Source: Alnus glutinosa (Eukaryota; Streptophyta; Magnoliopsida; Fagales; Betulaceae). Taken from it: DNA of 64,000 bases. Of this stretch, positions 12,688 through 23,092 are shown piece after piece (position 1 is the stretch's first letter; the number at the start of each line of letters is the position of its first letter). The stretch lies in the NCBI RefSeq assembly GCF_958979055.1, contig NC_084886.1, positions 2,313,001 through 2,377,000 on the forward strand, given 5' to 3'. Under the pieces are notes generated by a model. That model saw nothing but the letters and a program-made list of their open reading frames with translations, searched no databases and had not been told where the DNA came from. The translations under genes were made by a program, and so were the position numbers.

Positions 12688-14028
12688 CTAAGAGCTTGAT
12701 GCAGGAAAAGCGAATTGGAGTAACTCTTGATCATTTTCAAATTTAGCCATGTCTTCTTCTTCCAAGGTCACCCATGCCTCTATTCCAGTGCCGGATCTAG
12801 TGCTCATTAACATAACAACATTTTTGATGGGCACATTACTAATGCATACCCAAACAGGCCTTCCCCATCCAAAATCAGTTTCATAAAATGGAAACCCAAC
12901 CCAACTGCTAAACGTGTAGAACTCAACCTCTCCTTTTGACACCAAGTCATTTACTTCTTTCATAGACTGATTAGCCTGATATAATCCATTTTCACCTTGG
13001 AGCTTCTTCACGTAATTTCCATCAATTTTCCTGATTGCTGTCCTCAGCTGAACCACCAAATCTTGCAACTCTGTCGTCTTGTTTTCCTCCTCAAAAATTG
13101 GTGCAATGGTAAGCTGCCAAATGTTCCCAAAAGCATGCTCCGGTATTAATGGTGGAACAGCTCGTGATCTCAAGTTCACCACATGGGTTATCACCATTGA
13201 TGACCTTCCTTTCAGTGACTTTCTTCTTCTAGCATTTTTGGCAGACCTGCTTATAAGAGCTGTTACGACTTCAACACGAGTAGGGACTGTAGGGTCGTCA
13301 ACGCACGAGCCCTTGGCAGCTGCTTTGGCTTTCAGTGTAGCTAAACCGGTTGCATCAAACACAAATCTCTTCGTCACGGTCTTCTCCTTCGTAACCAAAT
13401 CAACCGGCATGACCTCGTGAAGTACGTCTTTAGGCGGAAAGAGGGTGGCTGAAGTCAGACAGGGAGTGATGGTTTCGCAGGCTGCGCGTGAGGTTTCTGC
13501 CCAAGCGTTGAGGAACGCAGCCAGCGTTACACCGTCGGCCACCTTGTGTGAAATGCACACACCAATGCCCATTCCGCCACAGCTGAAGACATTAAGTTGA
13601 ACCGCCGTGACCGGAACCGGCTCATCAGCATTCAATTTGTAGGGATCGAGTGGGAGAAGCTGTTTCAGTGAATTCAATTCTGGGTCTTCAAGAATCTTTG
13701 AGAGCTGAATGCTTGCATGAGCTCTTACAAAGATTACAGCTTCATCATGAAGATCCACAGATGCATCTGATCCATTGATCTTTCCAGCTAAAGGGTAGAA
13801 GCGGGTTAGGGTTTCTGCTAGAGACTTCTTAAGCCTATAGTACACCCTGCTATGATCCAGCTCGCTGGTAGGAAATCCATGATCAGCAGAAAAGAATAGA
13901 ACAATGGGCACATAAATTGGAGGGGCTAGTTGATCTAACAAAGAGAGTCTGTAGCTTTTAAGGTGGGGTGGAGTAGGAAAGGACGGTCTGATGGTCTCCT
14001 TGGAGATTATCTCAATCTTCATCTTCAT
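12688..14028 (-). CDS. BAHD-1: BAHD acyltransferase, vinorine-synthase-like, intact
   Basis: This is a single-exon BAHD acyltransferase of 446 residues, the usual size. The family transfers an acyl group from acyl-CoA to a hydroxyl or amine of a specialised metabolite in the cytosol. The N-terminus (KIEIISKETIRPSFPTPPHL) and the segment LSLLDQLAPPIYVPIVLFF are typical of the vinorine-synthase-like clade. The catalytic motif is HKVAD at residues 161-165, and the structural motif DFGWG is at 385-389, preceded by FPFYET. The start fits the family N-terminus, with a TATA-like TATATAAAC about 95 bp upstream. The gene is tail-to-tail with PP2A B' and points away from BAHD-2's 3' end. It is more diverged from the other copies than they are among themselves. 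Substrate is unknown. Confidence 0.93.
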   Translation of the reverse strand: MKMKIEIISKETIRPSFPTPPHLKSYRLSLLDQLAPPIYVPIVLFFSADHGFPTSELDHSRVYYRLKKSLAETLTRFYPLAGKINGSDASVDLHDEAVIFVRAHASIQLSKILEDPELNSLKQLLPLDPYKLNADEPVPVTAVQLNVFSCGGMGIGVCISHKVADGVTLAAFLNAWAETSRAACETITPCLTSATLFPPKDVLHEVMPVDLVTKEKTVTKRFVFDATGLATLKAKAAAKGSCVDDPTVPTRVEVVTALISRSAKNARRRKSLKGRSSMVITHVVNLRSRAVPPLIPEHAFGNIWQLTIAPIFEEENKTTELQDLVVQLRTAIRKIDGNYVKKLQGENGLYQANQSMKEVNDLVSKGEVEFYTFSSWVGFPFYETDFGWGRPVWVCISNVPIKNVVMLMSTRSGTGIEAWVTLEEEDMAKFENDQELLQFAFPASSS

Positions 14029-14120
14029 TCTTCAAATTTCTGGTTTGCTCACAAATCAATAAGAAGTAATGGCCTTCTCTTTTTTTTTTTTTTTTAATCA
14101 TTTGTGAAAGTTTTGAGATC

Positions 14121-14129
14121 GTTTATATA
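14121..14129 (-). promoter_or_regulatory. TATA box of BAHD-1
   Basis: On the minus strand the sequence is CTATATAAAC, about 95 bp before the start codon. That leaves a leader of about 60-70 nt. Confidence 0.5.
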
Positions 14130-14711
14130 GAGAGCAAAATGTTCAACTATATTTTTATTCTACGACTATCTCATAATGTTGATATGATAGTCTCAATCAA
14201 CTCTCGAATTTATTTATTTTAACAAGAACTGATTAAAGGTTGGTTGAAACTATCATGTCAGCATTATGTGATCACTAACTATGAGATAAAATGTAAATTT
14301 TAGCATTATTCTTTTGAAAATGCACATTTTCATGACACCACCTTCGTGACAAGAAATACCACACAAATGGAAAATGGAAAATATTACCTATTTTTCATTT
14401 ATTTTAACGCCAAATACTAACTTTATGTCTAATTTGACATGTATAAGGGGCTTCGATATATGTCATTTTTTTAAGTTTGGAGGTATAAATAAAAAAGACG
14501 TGATGATAGTTGAGGGGGTTAAAATATATTTTTAATAAAGTTTAGAAATAAATTACAATGGATTGAGGGCTAAGGAATAGAGACTAGAGAGGCATGCTTC
14601 CCAAAAGACAAATAAATTATATTTAAGAGTTGTTGTTCAAGGTTTAACTTGGTTAATTCTCAATTAAATTGTAATCTATGATTCTAGAAAAAACCATGCG
14701 TGCATGCACTC

Positions 14712-14746
<35 letters not shown>

Positions 14747-14959
14747 TTCCACATGCATTTTTTAAGGGGAATTTTATTTGCACAAACTTGTCACACTTAC
14801 GGCAAAACAAGTCATAAAATAATTTACATAATAATGGAAATATGATTAAGCAACATATATATGGAGCAAATTTAGGTCACCCAAATAATAGCACATATAA
14901 TTATGATCGAGGATGACCATGATGACATACGTACAACTGCATGTGTTATATATATATAT
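14130..14959. other. Upstream spacer of BAHD-1
   Basis: This is AT-rich with a (GA)n tract at about 14715-14742 and a (TA)n run near 14947-14963. Nothing coding is supported. Confidence 0.4.
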
Positions 14960-15560
14960 ATATATTTTTATAAGTACATCAGAAACTATTACAAAGAAAA
15001 AATAAAAGAACAAAAACAGGGGTTGGGCAACCCAAATATAAACCTAAGAATGAAAGTACGCGGGGGCAATGCTTCCGAAGATGCGGGCCCTTTGGCTCGA
15101 GGCACTGATGCCTCAAAGCCGGGGTCACCAATAAAGGTGATATCACAAGTGTATTGAGTCACAAGGACCCAAACACAATCACAGGGGTAAACTGGGGGAG
15201 AGGGATACAACAAATAAGCCCAAAAATACAAAGTTACAATATTAAAACATAACAACAATACAAAAGCAATTAAAAAACCAACAACAGAGGCCCGGAGGGG
15301 AGGGGGATGGGAGCCACCTCTGGTGGCGCGTGAGAGACACGCGCGGCCAGAGGAAGGCCTCTCGCCAGTGGGAGACGCTGGAGCCGCCGAAGTACGCCGC
15401 AAGACGCAGTGGGGAGAGGCGGCGGGAGGAGATGTGTTCCACACGCGCCAGGAAGATCCCTGGCGCGTGCAGAAGACGCTCCGGCGAGTGGGAGGAGGTG
15501 GGGGGCACGACGACCGTTGATGGTAGTATTTTCACAAGACGGCAAAAAAATCGTACGTAC
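14960..15560 (-). mobile_element. Retroposon-like element with GC-rich 5' part (minus strand)
   Basis: Read on the minus strand, a GC-rich block (about 15560 to 15290) passes into a T-rich 3' part ending GTACTTATAAAAA at 14964. This layout, a GC-rich leader and a T-rich tail, is shared with the better-bounded elements at 23761-24480 and 32601-33547. The long overlapping open frames reflect base composition. Target duplications were not found, so the ends are approximate. Confidence 0.4.
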
Positions 15561-15654
15561 ATTGTAGGGGACCAATTGAATTATACAAAGAAATCAAGCC
15601 ATAATTAAATAAATTGGATATTGTTTGTGATCATGACAACATGGGGAATTATAC

Positions 15655-15692
15655 TTTATTCAATACTTCCAACCCTACACGTGTCCGTACAC

Positions 15693-15735
<43 letters not shown>

Positions 15736-15900
15736 GTTCTAAATTTTTCGGTGTGGGGAAAAAAGATGCGACTCACAATCTTATCTTCCTAAAGTATTAA
15801 AAATACTTCCCCACTATTTATTTATTTATTTATTAACAATTATCGTATGTACGTGAATGAATATAAAAATACCAATGATAAGAAGGACCGGTGAGCGAGT
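15655..15900 (+). promoter_or_regulatory. Orphan BAHD promoter-like sequence, no gene downstream
   Basis: This stretch aligns in order with the region upstream of BAHD-3 (about 20450-20670). Shared blocks are TTCAATACTTCCAACCCT against a TTCATGAATAATTCCAACCC counterpart, ATCTTATCTTCCT, CCCCACT(T)AT, AACAATTATCGTA, GAATGA, and a TATAAAA box at about 15862. In BAHD-3 the start codon follows. Here the sequence runs into AT-rich DNA and a 26-T tract with no BAHD codons on the + strand. A (TA)n tract (about 15696-15730) interrupts it. It is probably the remnant of a lost or rearranged gene copy. Confidence 0.6.
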
Positions 15901-15948
15901 CAATTACCAAATTATTATAAATGAAGATGTATGTGATGTCATTCTCTT

Positions 15949-15949
<1 letters not shown>

Positions 15950-15984
<35 letters not shown>

Positions 15985-16688
15985 ATTACTATTGAATTTG
16001 TGAAATTTACAAATTTAATAGTGATTTTATATATCCTTTAATTACCTCAATATATACCAATATTTATATTAAATATGATTTGCCAATAAATAAATAGTTA
16101 AAATATTTTAAAATCTGAACATCATCAGAATACTGTATGTGATTAATGTTGAGGTAATAATAATATTTGAATCATATCATTGAAAAATAATAATCAGAAT
16201 ATATATATTTATATATATATTTTTTTTCTAAAAAAATAGAAAATCCTATCCAGAGACATGGTCACACGAGGCATGAAACGGGAGCAAAGCAAAGGTTTAA
16301 TTTCGTGAAAAGCAAACATTTACTTGTGTTGCGTGTCATTGCCACGTGGCTTCATAATACTTTGATGGCCTCGATCTGATTAATGGATCTAGATCATGTG
16401 AAAGAGCACTCTAGATTGGGATTTTTAACAATAAATTATTAGAATGGTTAGCGATTCGAGCAATAAATATAAGATTTAAGACTTTTATGAGACCGATTCT
16501 AATATGGTATTGTTGACCGCCCACTTGCTGAAACACAAAAATCTCACATTTTATGCTTCAATTACTAACAATCAAGACCAAAAAAGAAAAGAAAAAAAAA
16601 ATTGAATCCCTCCAACTCTACCCCTACTTGAGCATATGCTCTCTCTGTCTCTCTCTCATAATTTGACAAGCTAAAAGTTGATAACCAA
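15950..16688. other. AT-rich spacer
   Basis: A long T run followed by A (about 15951-15985) and AT-rich sequence. No gene or defined repeat was recognised. Confidence 0.35.
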
Positions 16689-16811
16689 TAGGGGTGGGCA
16701 CAGGTCGGATCGGGGCAAGCCAATACTTGCCTCATGCCTTTTTTACTTAATGTAATTTTCGGGGCAGGGCGGATCGAATTTGCGGGTACGTGCGGATTTT
16801 GCCCACTCTTA
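16689..16811. mobile_element. Short hAT-type MITE
   Basis: The 123-bp element starts TAGGGGTGGGCA and ends TGCCCACTCTTA, inverted repeats with 10 of 12 matches. It is flanked by ATAACCAA and ATAATTAG, an eroded 8-bp target duplication of hAT size. It has no coding capacity. Confidence 0.6.
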
Positions 16812-17217
16812 ATAATTAGTCATCAATTTTTAGACATTTTTTAAGATATTAATCAGAGAGCAGATACGAGACAATTTTTATGAGCCTACTCCTAGTAGGC
16901 CCGGCTACTCACACACATGCAAAAACATGTAAACTCCATAAAAGCTTTCAAGCTTTCCCATTTTATGATTAAATCACTAACAATCCGAACAAAAAGTTGT
17001 TAACAATCCAATACCTCAGGGCTCTACACCCCTGCTCGTGTAGGTGCACTATCCCCCTTAATTCTCTCTATCTATATGTGATAATTTGAGATCGAGGTTG
17101 CATATTATGAGTCGTGGTTATATATATATATATATGAGTATTAAATAATCATATATAATGACGTTTGAGGGAAATATAATCCGAATTAACGTTGTTCAAT
17201 ATGCACATTTGTTCTTC

Positions 17218-17271
<54 letters not shown>

Positions 17272-17402
17272 AAAAAGAGGAGAACATTTATTTTCAATTG
17301 GGCATTTTTTTCAAAAATGCTATGAGATCGAACAGGAAATTGGATCATACAAGCAGAATATTAGTTATAATCATCCAGATCGAGAAGATGAAATGAAATC
17401 AT
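16812..17402. other. Spacer downstream of BAHD-2
   Basis: AT-rich; contains a T-run/A-run pair at about 17217-17270. This could form a hairpin or be two opposed poly(A) tails. No gene is seen. Confidence 0.4.
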
Positions 17403-18671
17403 TTAATTCTTAACTCTTGGATTCAAGGATGCAAATTCAAGCAGTTCTTTGTCACATTCAAATAACGCCATATCTTCTTCACTAAGAGTCACCCAAGCTT
17501 CTATTCCGCCGCCATCTCTCGTATCCAGCAGCACAATAAAATTCTTGTGCACCAAATCACCAACAGTTACCCATGTGGGCTTTCCCCACCCGAAATCAGC
17601 TTCATACAGAGGAAATCTGCACCAACTTGAGAAGCCAATGAAGTGAATACTCTCTGCGTAAAGGTTATCAATCTCTTTATAAGACTCCCCAAACACCGAA
17701 AAAGCTTCGTCTCCTTGAAATTTTGATGCATAATTTTCAGTAAAAGCTTCTATCCCTTTCCTCAACTCAATAACCAAACCCTGCAACTCTGTCTCCCTGT
17801 CCCCTGTTTTCGCCACAAACAAACACATGAGATTCCCAAAAGAACTTTCAGGAAACGGCGGCACTACCCTTTTGCGGATGTTCATTATTTGGACCAGCTT
17901 AGATGGCCTTGACACCGTCCTCGCACATTTCCAAATGAGAGCTGACACGGCTTCAACGCGCGTGGGCTGCGGAACGCTACCACTGGCGGCTTTAGCCTTG
18001 AGAGTGGCAATCTTTGATGCATCAAACACGTACCTCCTTGAAACAGCACTCTTCTCATTCACCGAGCGCGTGGCGGAGAGCTCTCTTCTGGGTGGTAACC
18101 GAGATGCCACGCCAAATTCCGGTAGCAGAACTGCCTCACCAGACCCAAGAGCCGTGCCAGCCCAGGCTTGGATGAGCATGCTAGCCGTGGATGCATCGGC
18201 TAACCTGCGGGAAACGCGCACCCCAATGGCCATTCCTCCACAGCAAAAGAAGCTAGCTTGAACTAGCAACAGACAGCTGGAGTCAATCTCTTTGGGAAGA
18301 AATCGGCGCAGCAATTTCCGTTCAGGTTGTTCGAGAATGTCTGAGAGACGGCAGTTGACTTGAACTTCCAGATAATCAGCTCCGTCGTCGCTACACTCGA
18401 TTGAGACATTGTCTTTGACTTTCCCGGCAAGTGGGTAGAAGCGAGTAAGAGTTTCGGATAATGATGCCTTTAGCGTGTGGGATATTTCTGCAGATTTGAC
18501 ATGGGTAAGAGGAGGGTGATCAGTGTTATTAGAATAGAATAGAAGCAATGATATGAAAGATGCGGGCTGCAGCTGATCAATAAGGCAGAGGTCGAAGCAT
18601 CTAAGGTGAGGTGGGGTTGGAGACGAAGGTTTTATTGTCTCTCTCTTGATTATCTCAACTTTAATCTCCAT
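17403..18671 (-). CDS. BAHD-2: BAHD acyltransferase-like protein with catalytic His replaced by Arg
   Basis: This is an uninterrupted single-exon frame of the vinorine-synthase-like BAHD group. The start chosen is MEIKVEII at 18671 (422 residues), matching BAHD-3. An in-frame ATG at 18707 adds 12 residues but lies only ~40 bp from the TATA box. The HxxxD motif reads SRRLAD. The codon at 18207-18209 (minus) is CGC, where BAHD-3 has CAC in SHRLAD, so the general-base histidine is Arg. The Asp is kept, and DFGWG (residues 359-363) and the YVFDA and TRVEA motifs are intact. In this family the histidine deprotonates the acceptor, so acyl transfer is expected to be lost or strongly reduced. The rest of the frame is open and well conserved, which suggests recent inactivation or a retained non-catalytic role. 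It lies head-to-head with BAHD-3, its closest relative here. Confidence 0.88.
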   Translation of the reverse strand: MEIKVEIIKRETIKPSSPTPPHLRCFDLCLIDQLQPASFISLLLFYSNNTDHPPLTHVKSAEISHTLKASLSETLTRFYPLAGKVKDNVSIECSDDGADYLEVQVNCRLSDILEQPERKLLRRFLPKEIDSSCLLLVQASFFCCGGMAIGVRVSRRLADASTASMLIQAWAGTALGSGEAVLLPEFGVASRLPPRRELSATRSVNEKSAVSRRYVFDASKIATLKAKAASGSVPQPTRVEAVSALIWKCARTVSRPSKLVQIMNIRKRVVPPFPESSFGNLMCLFVAKTGDRETELQGLVIELRKGIEAFTENYASKFQGDEAFSVFGESYKEIDNLYAESIHFIGFSSWCRFPLYEADFGWGKPTWVTVGDLVHKNFIVLLDTRDGGGIEAWVTLSEEDMALFECDKELLEFASLNPRVKN

Positions 18672-18746
18672 TAATGCTTTTTGTTCATGCAATGAGATCG
18701 GAAACACTGATCAGTGGTGTTCCTTCATCTAATTGTTGGTCCTTAA

Positions 18747-18775
18747 TTTATAGTCATTCATGTACGATAATTGTT
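18747..18775 (-). promoter_or_regulatory. BAHD-2 core promoter: TATA box and conserved box
   Basis: On the minus strand the block AACAATTATCGTAC...GAATGA (18754-18775) is followed by CTATAAA (18747-18753) and then by CCAACAATTAGATGAA. The same order occurs before BAHD-3 and, partly, in the orphan sequence at 15.8 kb. This arrangement supports the start at 18671. Confidence 0.6.
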
Positions 18776-19564
18776 TTCAGATGATTCAAAATGATTACTT
18801 TCATGTACGTGATGCGAAAATTAATGTTTCTAAGTTAAAGGGGAATGAATGGATATATATGGCGTCACTCACATTGCATTATTGAAATATGATTTACGTA
18901 CATGGAGATTAAACATCAATTACTTTGATTTGATATTCAAATGTGATAAAACATATGATAATTGATTTTCTATTTTTAAATTGTTAAAATCTCATTCTTT
19001 GTAATATATATTATATATTCAAGTCAATGATTCGAAAGATGTACCCCTATCAAACATTTTTTAAGACGTACACCATTAAGGGTGAAACCGCCCTTAAATT
19101 ATTTGTGAAAAGTCTATGGGTCCATTAACATTTTCAAAAGACGCTTTGAAAGAAGAGGGGGACACCATGGTTATAAAGTACCGTGAAAGAAATCTTAGCG
19201 ATGCGGGACACTTTAACACTATTTTTATCTCATAGCTAGCCTGTCTTTTTCTTCTACTCTTTTTTATTTTATAATTTAACAATCACAAAGAGCATCAAAT
19301 ATCCAACCTTTGTGCATGACGAACAGCCTCTAGAAACCAAGGCATCTATGATCTATTAATGTTAACTTTATTTCAATCAATGACAAGGAGTAGTTTGTTT
19401 TTTGCTTGGCAAGTTGATTATTTGTTGATAAGCAGCAATCATCCAGAGGGAGATAATTCACCATATTGTCATTATCACAAACAATATCCAATTTATTTAA
19501 TTAACAATGGCTTGATTTATTTGTATAATTCAATCTCTCTCTACAATGTACGATTTGTTTTGTC

Positions 19565-19610
<46 letters not shown>

Positions 19611-20610
19611 TTTATGAATAAATTATCATCAATATATAACACAGTTGTAGTTGTCATCATGGTCATCCTGATCATATATAGGTAGAAGCATCTAAGATCA
19701 ATAATGCTATATAAACAATATTATTTTTCACTATGATACGGATGACACCATCTCTAGCTCCTTTAATACACATTTTTAATATCAATATATGAACGTAATC
19801 TCTTTGTGAAAAATGCAACATTTAGTGTCCCAACATCTACGAGAAAGTCTCTACCGAGCCTGACCAATTAGGTCTACTAATTTATTTAGCCTCCAGCACA
19901 GCTTATATGGTTAATTGTTGATGGAATTTAACTTGGTATTAAAGTGATAAGTTCGAACTCGGCCTCTATAGTTTCACTCCAGCCATTTCATTTGAATAAT
20001 ATTTCACATGTTAAGGAGAATTTGAGTTTATCCGTAAAAAATAGTGTTAAAATATTAAGTAATTGATTGAATTCATTCATTCTTATTCGCTTAAGCTTTT
20101 GAGATAAATAATGATTTAACATTGAATAGATATCTAATTGAATCCTAAAAATTGACGGAAAATGTAACCAATTGGATAAGTGATTGATAGCTTTATAATA
20201 TTCGATCTAGTTGCTTGCGAGGTGGTTTGGTTATGTTGTACAGTACTCTTGATGTTTGAGTCTTCTCCTGTTGGATATTTGAGTTTTGTTTAATGCATTC
20301 TTATTCATTAAAAGAAATATATTTCTTCTCATAATTACACCAAACAAAAAATAAGTAAATTTTCATTTTATATGTAGAAATGAACAAATCTTTTAATACC
20401 GCCAATGTAATTTGTTTCTACTTATACTTTAGTGAAGTCTATTCTTTATTCATGAATAATTCCAACCCTTCACATTAATCTGTACAAACAATTTATTTAT
20501 TTATTCTTTTGTGGTTTAAATTTCTTGATACAAGGAAAAAAAAAAAAAATGTGAGTCCCGATCTTATCTTCCTGGTGGGTTCAAAATTTGCCCCACTTAT
20601 TTTAATTTTA
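18776..20610. other. Head-to-head spacer between BAHD-2 and BAHD-3
   Basis: About 1.8 kb of AT-rich DNA with a (TA)n tract at about 19568-19605. No gene is supported; a 108-codon open frame at 19359-19685 runs through the TA tract. The two promoters sit at opposite ends. Confidence 0.5.
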
Positions 20611-20646
20611 AACAATTATCGTACGCGAATGATTGATTATAAAATA
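20611..20646 (+). promoter_or_regulatory. BAHD-3 core promoter: conserved box and TATA box
   Basis: AACAATTATCGTAC at 20611-20624 is followed by GAATGA and TATAAAATA at 20638-20646, about 75 bp before the first ATG. The same block precedes BAHD-2. Its conservation between paralogues could mark a shared control element or simply recent common ancestry. Confidence 0.6.
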
Positions 20647-20721
20647 CCAACAATTAGATGAACCCCATTGAAGGAACACAGAGATCGATCCAGTCCACCA
20701 TAAATTTCTCTACCTCCTAGC

Positions 20722-22044
20722 ATGAACACAGTAGCGATGGAGATTAAAGTTGAGATAATCAAGAGAGAGACAATAAAACCTTCCACCCCAACTCCCCATC
20801 ACCTTAGATGCTTCGACCTCTGCCTTATAGATCAGCTGCAGCCGGAGTCTTACACATCGTTGGTTCTATTCTACTCGAACAGCGCCGACTCTCCTCTTCC
20901 CTATGAAGAAAGAATATCCCAAAGGCTAAAGGCATCATTGGCTGAAACACTGACTCGTTTCTACCCACTGGCTGGAAAAATCAAAGATCATGTCTCAATC
21001 GAGTGTAACGACGATGGAGCTGATTATTTCGAAGCTCGAGTATATTGCCGTCTCTCTGACATTCTTGAACGACCTGAACAGAAAATGGTGCGCCGGTTTC
21101 TTCCTAAAGAAATCCTATCCCGGCAAGGCACGGGAAAACTGGTGGTAGTTCAAGCTAGCATCTTTGAATGTGGAGGAATGGCCCTTGGGGTGTGCATTTC
21201 CCACAGGTTAGCCGACGCATCCACGACTAGTATGTTCATCCACGGCTGGGCTTGCACGGCTCTTGGGTCCGGCCCCGAGGCGGTGCCACCGGAATTTGGT
21301 GCGGCATCTCGCTTACCACCGAGAAGAGAGTTCTCCCCCACGCCGCCGGCCACGCACTTGGTGGTAGAGAAGAGCGCTACAAGGAGGTACGTGTTTGATG
21401 CTTCAAAGATTACAGCTCTCAAGGCGAAAGCCGCCAGCGCCAGCGTTCAGAAACCCACGCGCGTTGAAGCCGTGTCAGCGCTCATTTGGAGATGCGCGAC
21501 GACCGTCTCAGGATCAAAATATGGGTCTCTGAGGCCATCTAAGCTGATCCAAATGATAAACATTCGCAAAAGGCTTGTACCGCCCTCGCCGGAAAATTGT
21601 TTTGGGAATCTTGTGTGGAGTTTTGAGGCACAAACGGGCGACTGCAGTGACATAGAGTTGCACAGCTTGGCTGGTGAGCTAAGGAAAGGGATAGAAGGTT
21701 TTACTGAGAATTATGCAACAAAATTTCAAGGGGATGAGGCTTTTTCAGTGGTTTCTAAGGCTTATAAAGAGATTGATAAGCTTTACACAACGGAGGTTAT
21801 AAAGTTCTTTTGTTTTTCGAGCTGGTGCAGATTTCCATTTTATGAAGCTGATTTTGGGTGGGGAAAGCCGACATGGGTGAGCATGGGTAATATGGAGAGC
21901 AAGAATGTTATTGTGTTGATGGATACGAGAGATGGCAGCGGAATAGAAGCTTGGGTGTGTCTTAGTGAAGAGGATATGGCGTTATTTGAACGTGACAGCG
22001 AGCTGCTTGAATTTGCATCCTTGAATCCAAGTGTTCAGAATTAA
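20722..22044 (+). CDS. BAHD-3: BAHD acyltransferase, vinorine-synthase-like, intact
   Basis: This single-exon frame of 440 residues starts MNTVAMEIKVEII. The second Met (20737) is the position used by relatives and is an equally good start. Expected motifs are present in order: PHHLRCFDLCLIDQLQP near residue 25-41, LTRFYPLAGKIKDH at 78-90, CGGMALGVCISHRLAD with catalytic His161 and Asp165, YVFDASK at 223-229, TRVEAVSALIW at 246-256, and DFGWG at 377-381. By family knowledge it should be a cytosolic acyl-CoA-dependent O-acyltransferase. It is the only BAHD gene here on the + strand and is the inverted partner of BAHD-2, with which it shares most residues and the proximal promoter. Acyl donor and acceptor cannot be predicted. 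Confidence 0.94.
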   Translation: MNTVAMEIKVEIIKRETIKPSTPTPHHLRCFDLCLIDQLQPESYTSLVLFYSNSADSPLPYEERISQRLKASLAETLTRFYPLAGKIKDHVSIECNDDGADYFEARVYCRLSDILERPEQKMVRRFLPKEILSRQGTGKLVVVQASIFECGGMALGVCISHRLADASTTSMFIHGWACTALGSGPEAVPPEFGAASRLPPRREFSPTPPATHLVVEKSATRRYVFDASKITALKAKAASASVQKPTRVEAVSALIWRCATTVSGSKYGSLRPSKLIQMINIRKRLVPPSPENCFGNLVWSFEAQTGDCSDIELHSLAGELRKGIEGFTENYATKFQGDEAFSVVSKAYKEIDKLYTTEVIKFFCFSSWCRFPFYEADFGWGKPTWVSMGNMESKNVIVLMDTRDGSGIEAWVCLSEEDMALFERDSELLEFASLNPSVQN

Positions 22045-22271
22045 ATTATAATTTTATTTCATCTTCTCTGGAGGACAACTAATTAATCTGCAAATTAATT
22101 GCTATGGATTATGATCCAAATTTCTGTTCTAGGAGTACTTTTAAAATATTTGAAATGGAAAGTTTAATTTTAAGAGTGAAAATATCTATTTATTTAATTT
22201 CGTATATCATTATTTTTTTTTTTTTTTATTTCAACTTGTGGATTCATGCATGTAAGTACAATTTAAAATTA

Positions 22272-23085
22272 AGGGTTAAATACATCATTAGTACCTGAGT
22301 TTTAAGTCATTTTAAATTTAGTACCCGAATTTTATTTTGTATCACAGGTGGTACCTAAATTAGGAGTAAAAACTCAATTGGTACCTCTATTAGATTTTTC
22401 ACCCAAATTTTAGCGGCCCGCCATGTGTCAACTGCAGAGGTTTACACGTGACACTATATATATAAAAAAAACTAAAAATCTTTAAAATTTAATTAAAAAT
22501 AATAAAAAAAAATAAAAAAATGAAAAAAAGAAGAAGAGGAGGGGTGACTCCTTGGCCACCATGGGAGTGGTTGGACCATCCCCGTGGCCCTAGGGGGTGG
22601 TTCGGCCACCCTCAAAGGCCAAAATCCATCAAAAACATTTGAGGGTTTACCCATGGGATGGCCGAATACCTGGGGGTGACCGAACCACCCCCGTGGCCCA
22701 TGATGGTGGTTCGGCCACCCCCAAGGGCCAAAACCCAACAATTTTAATTTTTTATTTTTTTTTTGCCATGGGGTGGCCACCCCATGATCGGCCAAATTAA
22801 AAGGGTAGCTCAGCCACCCATCTTCTTTTTTTCTTTTTAAATTTTATTATTTTTTAAATTTTAATTAATTTTTAAAGATTTTTAATGATTTTTTTTTATT
22901 TTGTGCCACGTGTCAACCTCAGCGGTTGACACATGGTGGGTAGTTAAAATTTGAACGAAAAATCTAACAGAAGTACCAACTAGATTTTTACCCTTAATTC
23001 AGGTATCACCCGTGATACAAAATAAAATTGAGGTACTAAATTTAAAATGACTTAAAACTTAGGTACCAATGGGCTATTTAACCCT
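22272..23085. mobile_element. MULE-like foldback element, 814 bp
   Basis: The ends read AGGGTTAAATAC and GTATTTAACCCT-like (ATTTAACCCT). The inverted repeats run roughly 180 bp on each side, including TACAAAATAAAAT-type blocks and CCACGTGTCAAC. Flanks share the 7-bp AAAATTA (22265-22271 and 23086-23092). The interior is a GC-rich, partly palindromic block rich in GGTGGTTCGGCCACC-type words and has no gene. Long inverted ends suggest a Mutator-like non-autonomous element, though a 9-bp duplication is not intact. Confidence 0.7.
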
Positions 23086-23092
23086 AAAATTA

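Noticed and set aside
14989..15608. Six overlapping frames of 65-151 codons in a GC-rich block
   Set aside because: Open frames on both strands and several phases reflect GC-rich composition of a retroposon-like segment; no domain is visible in any.
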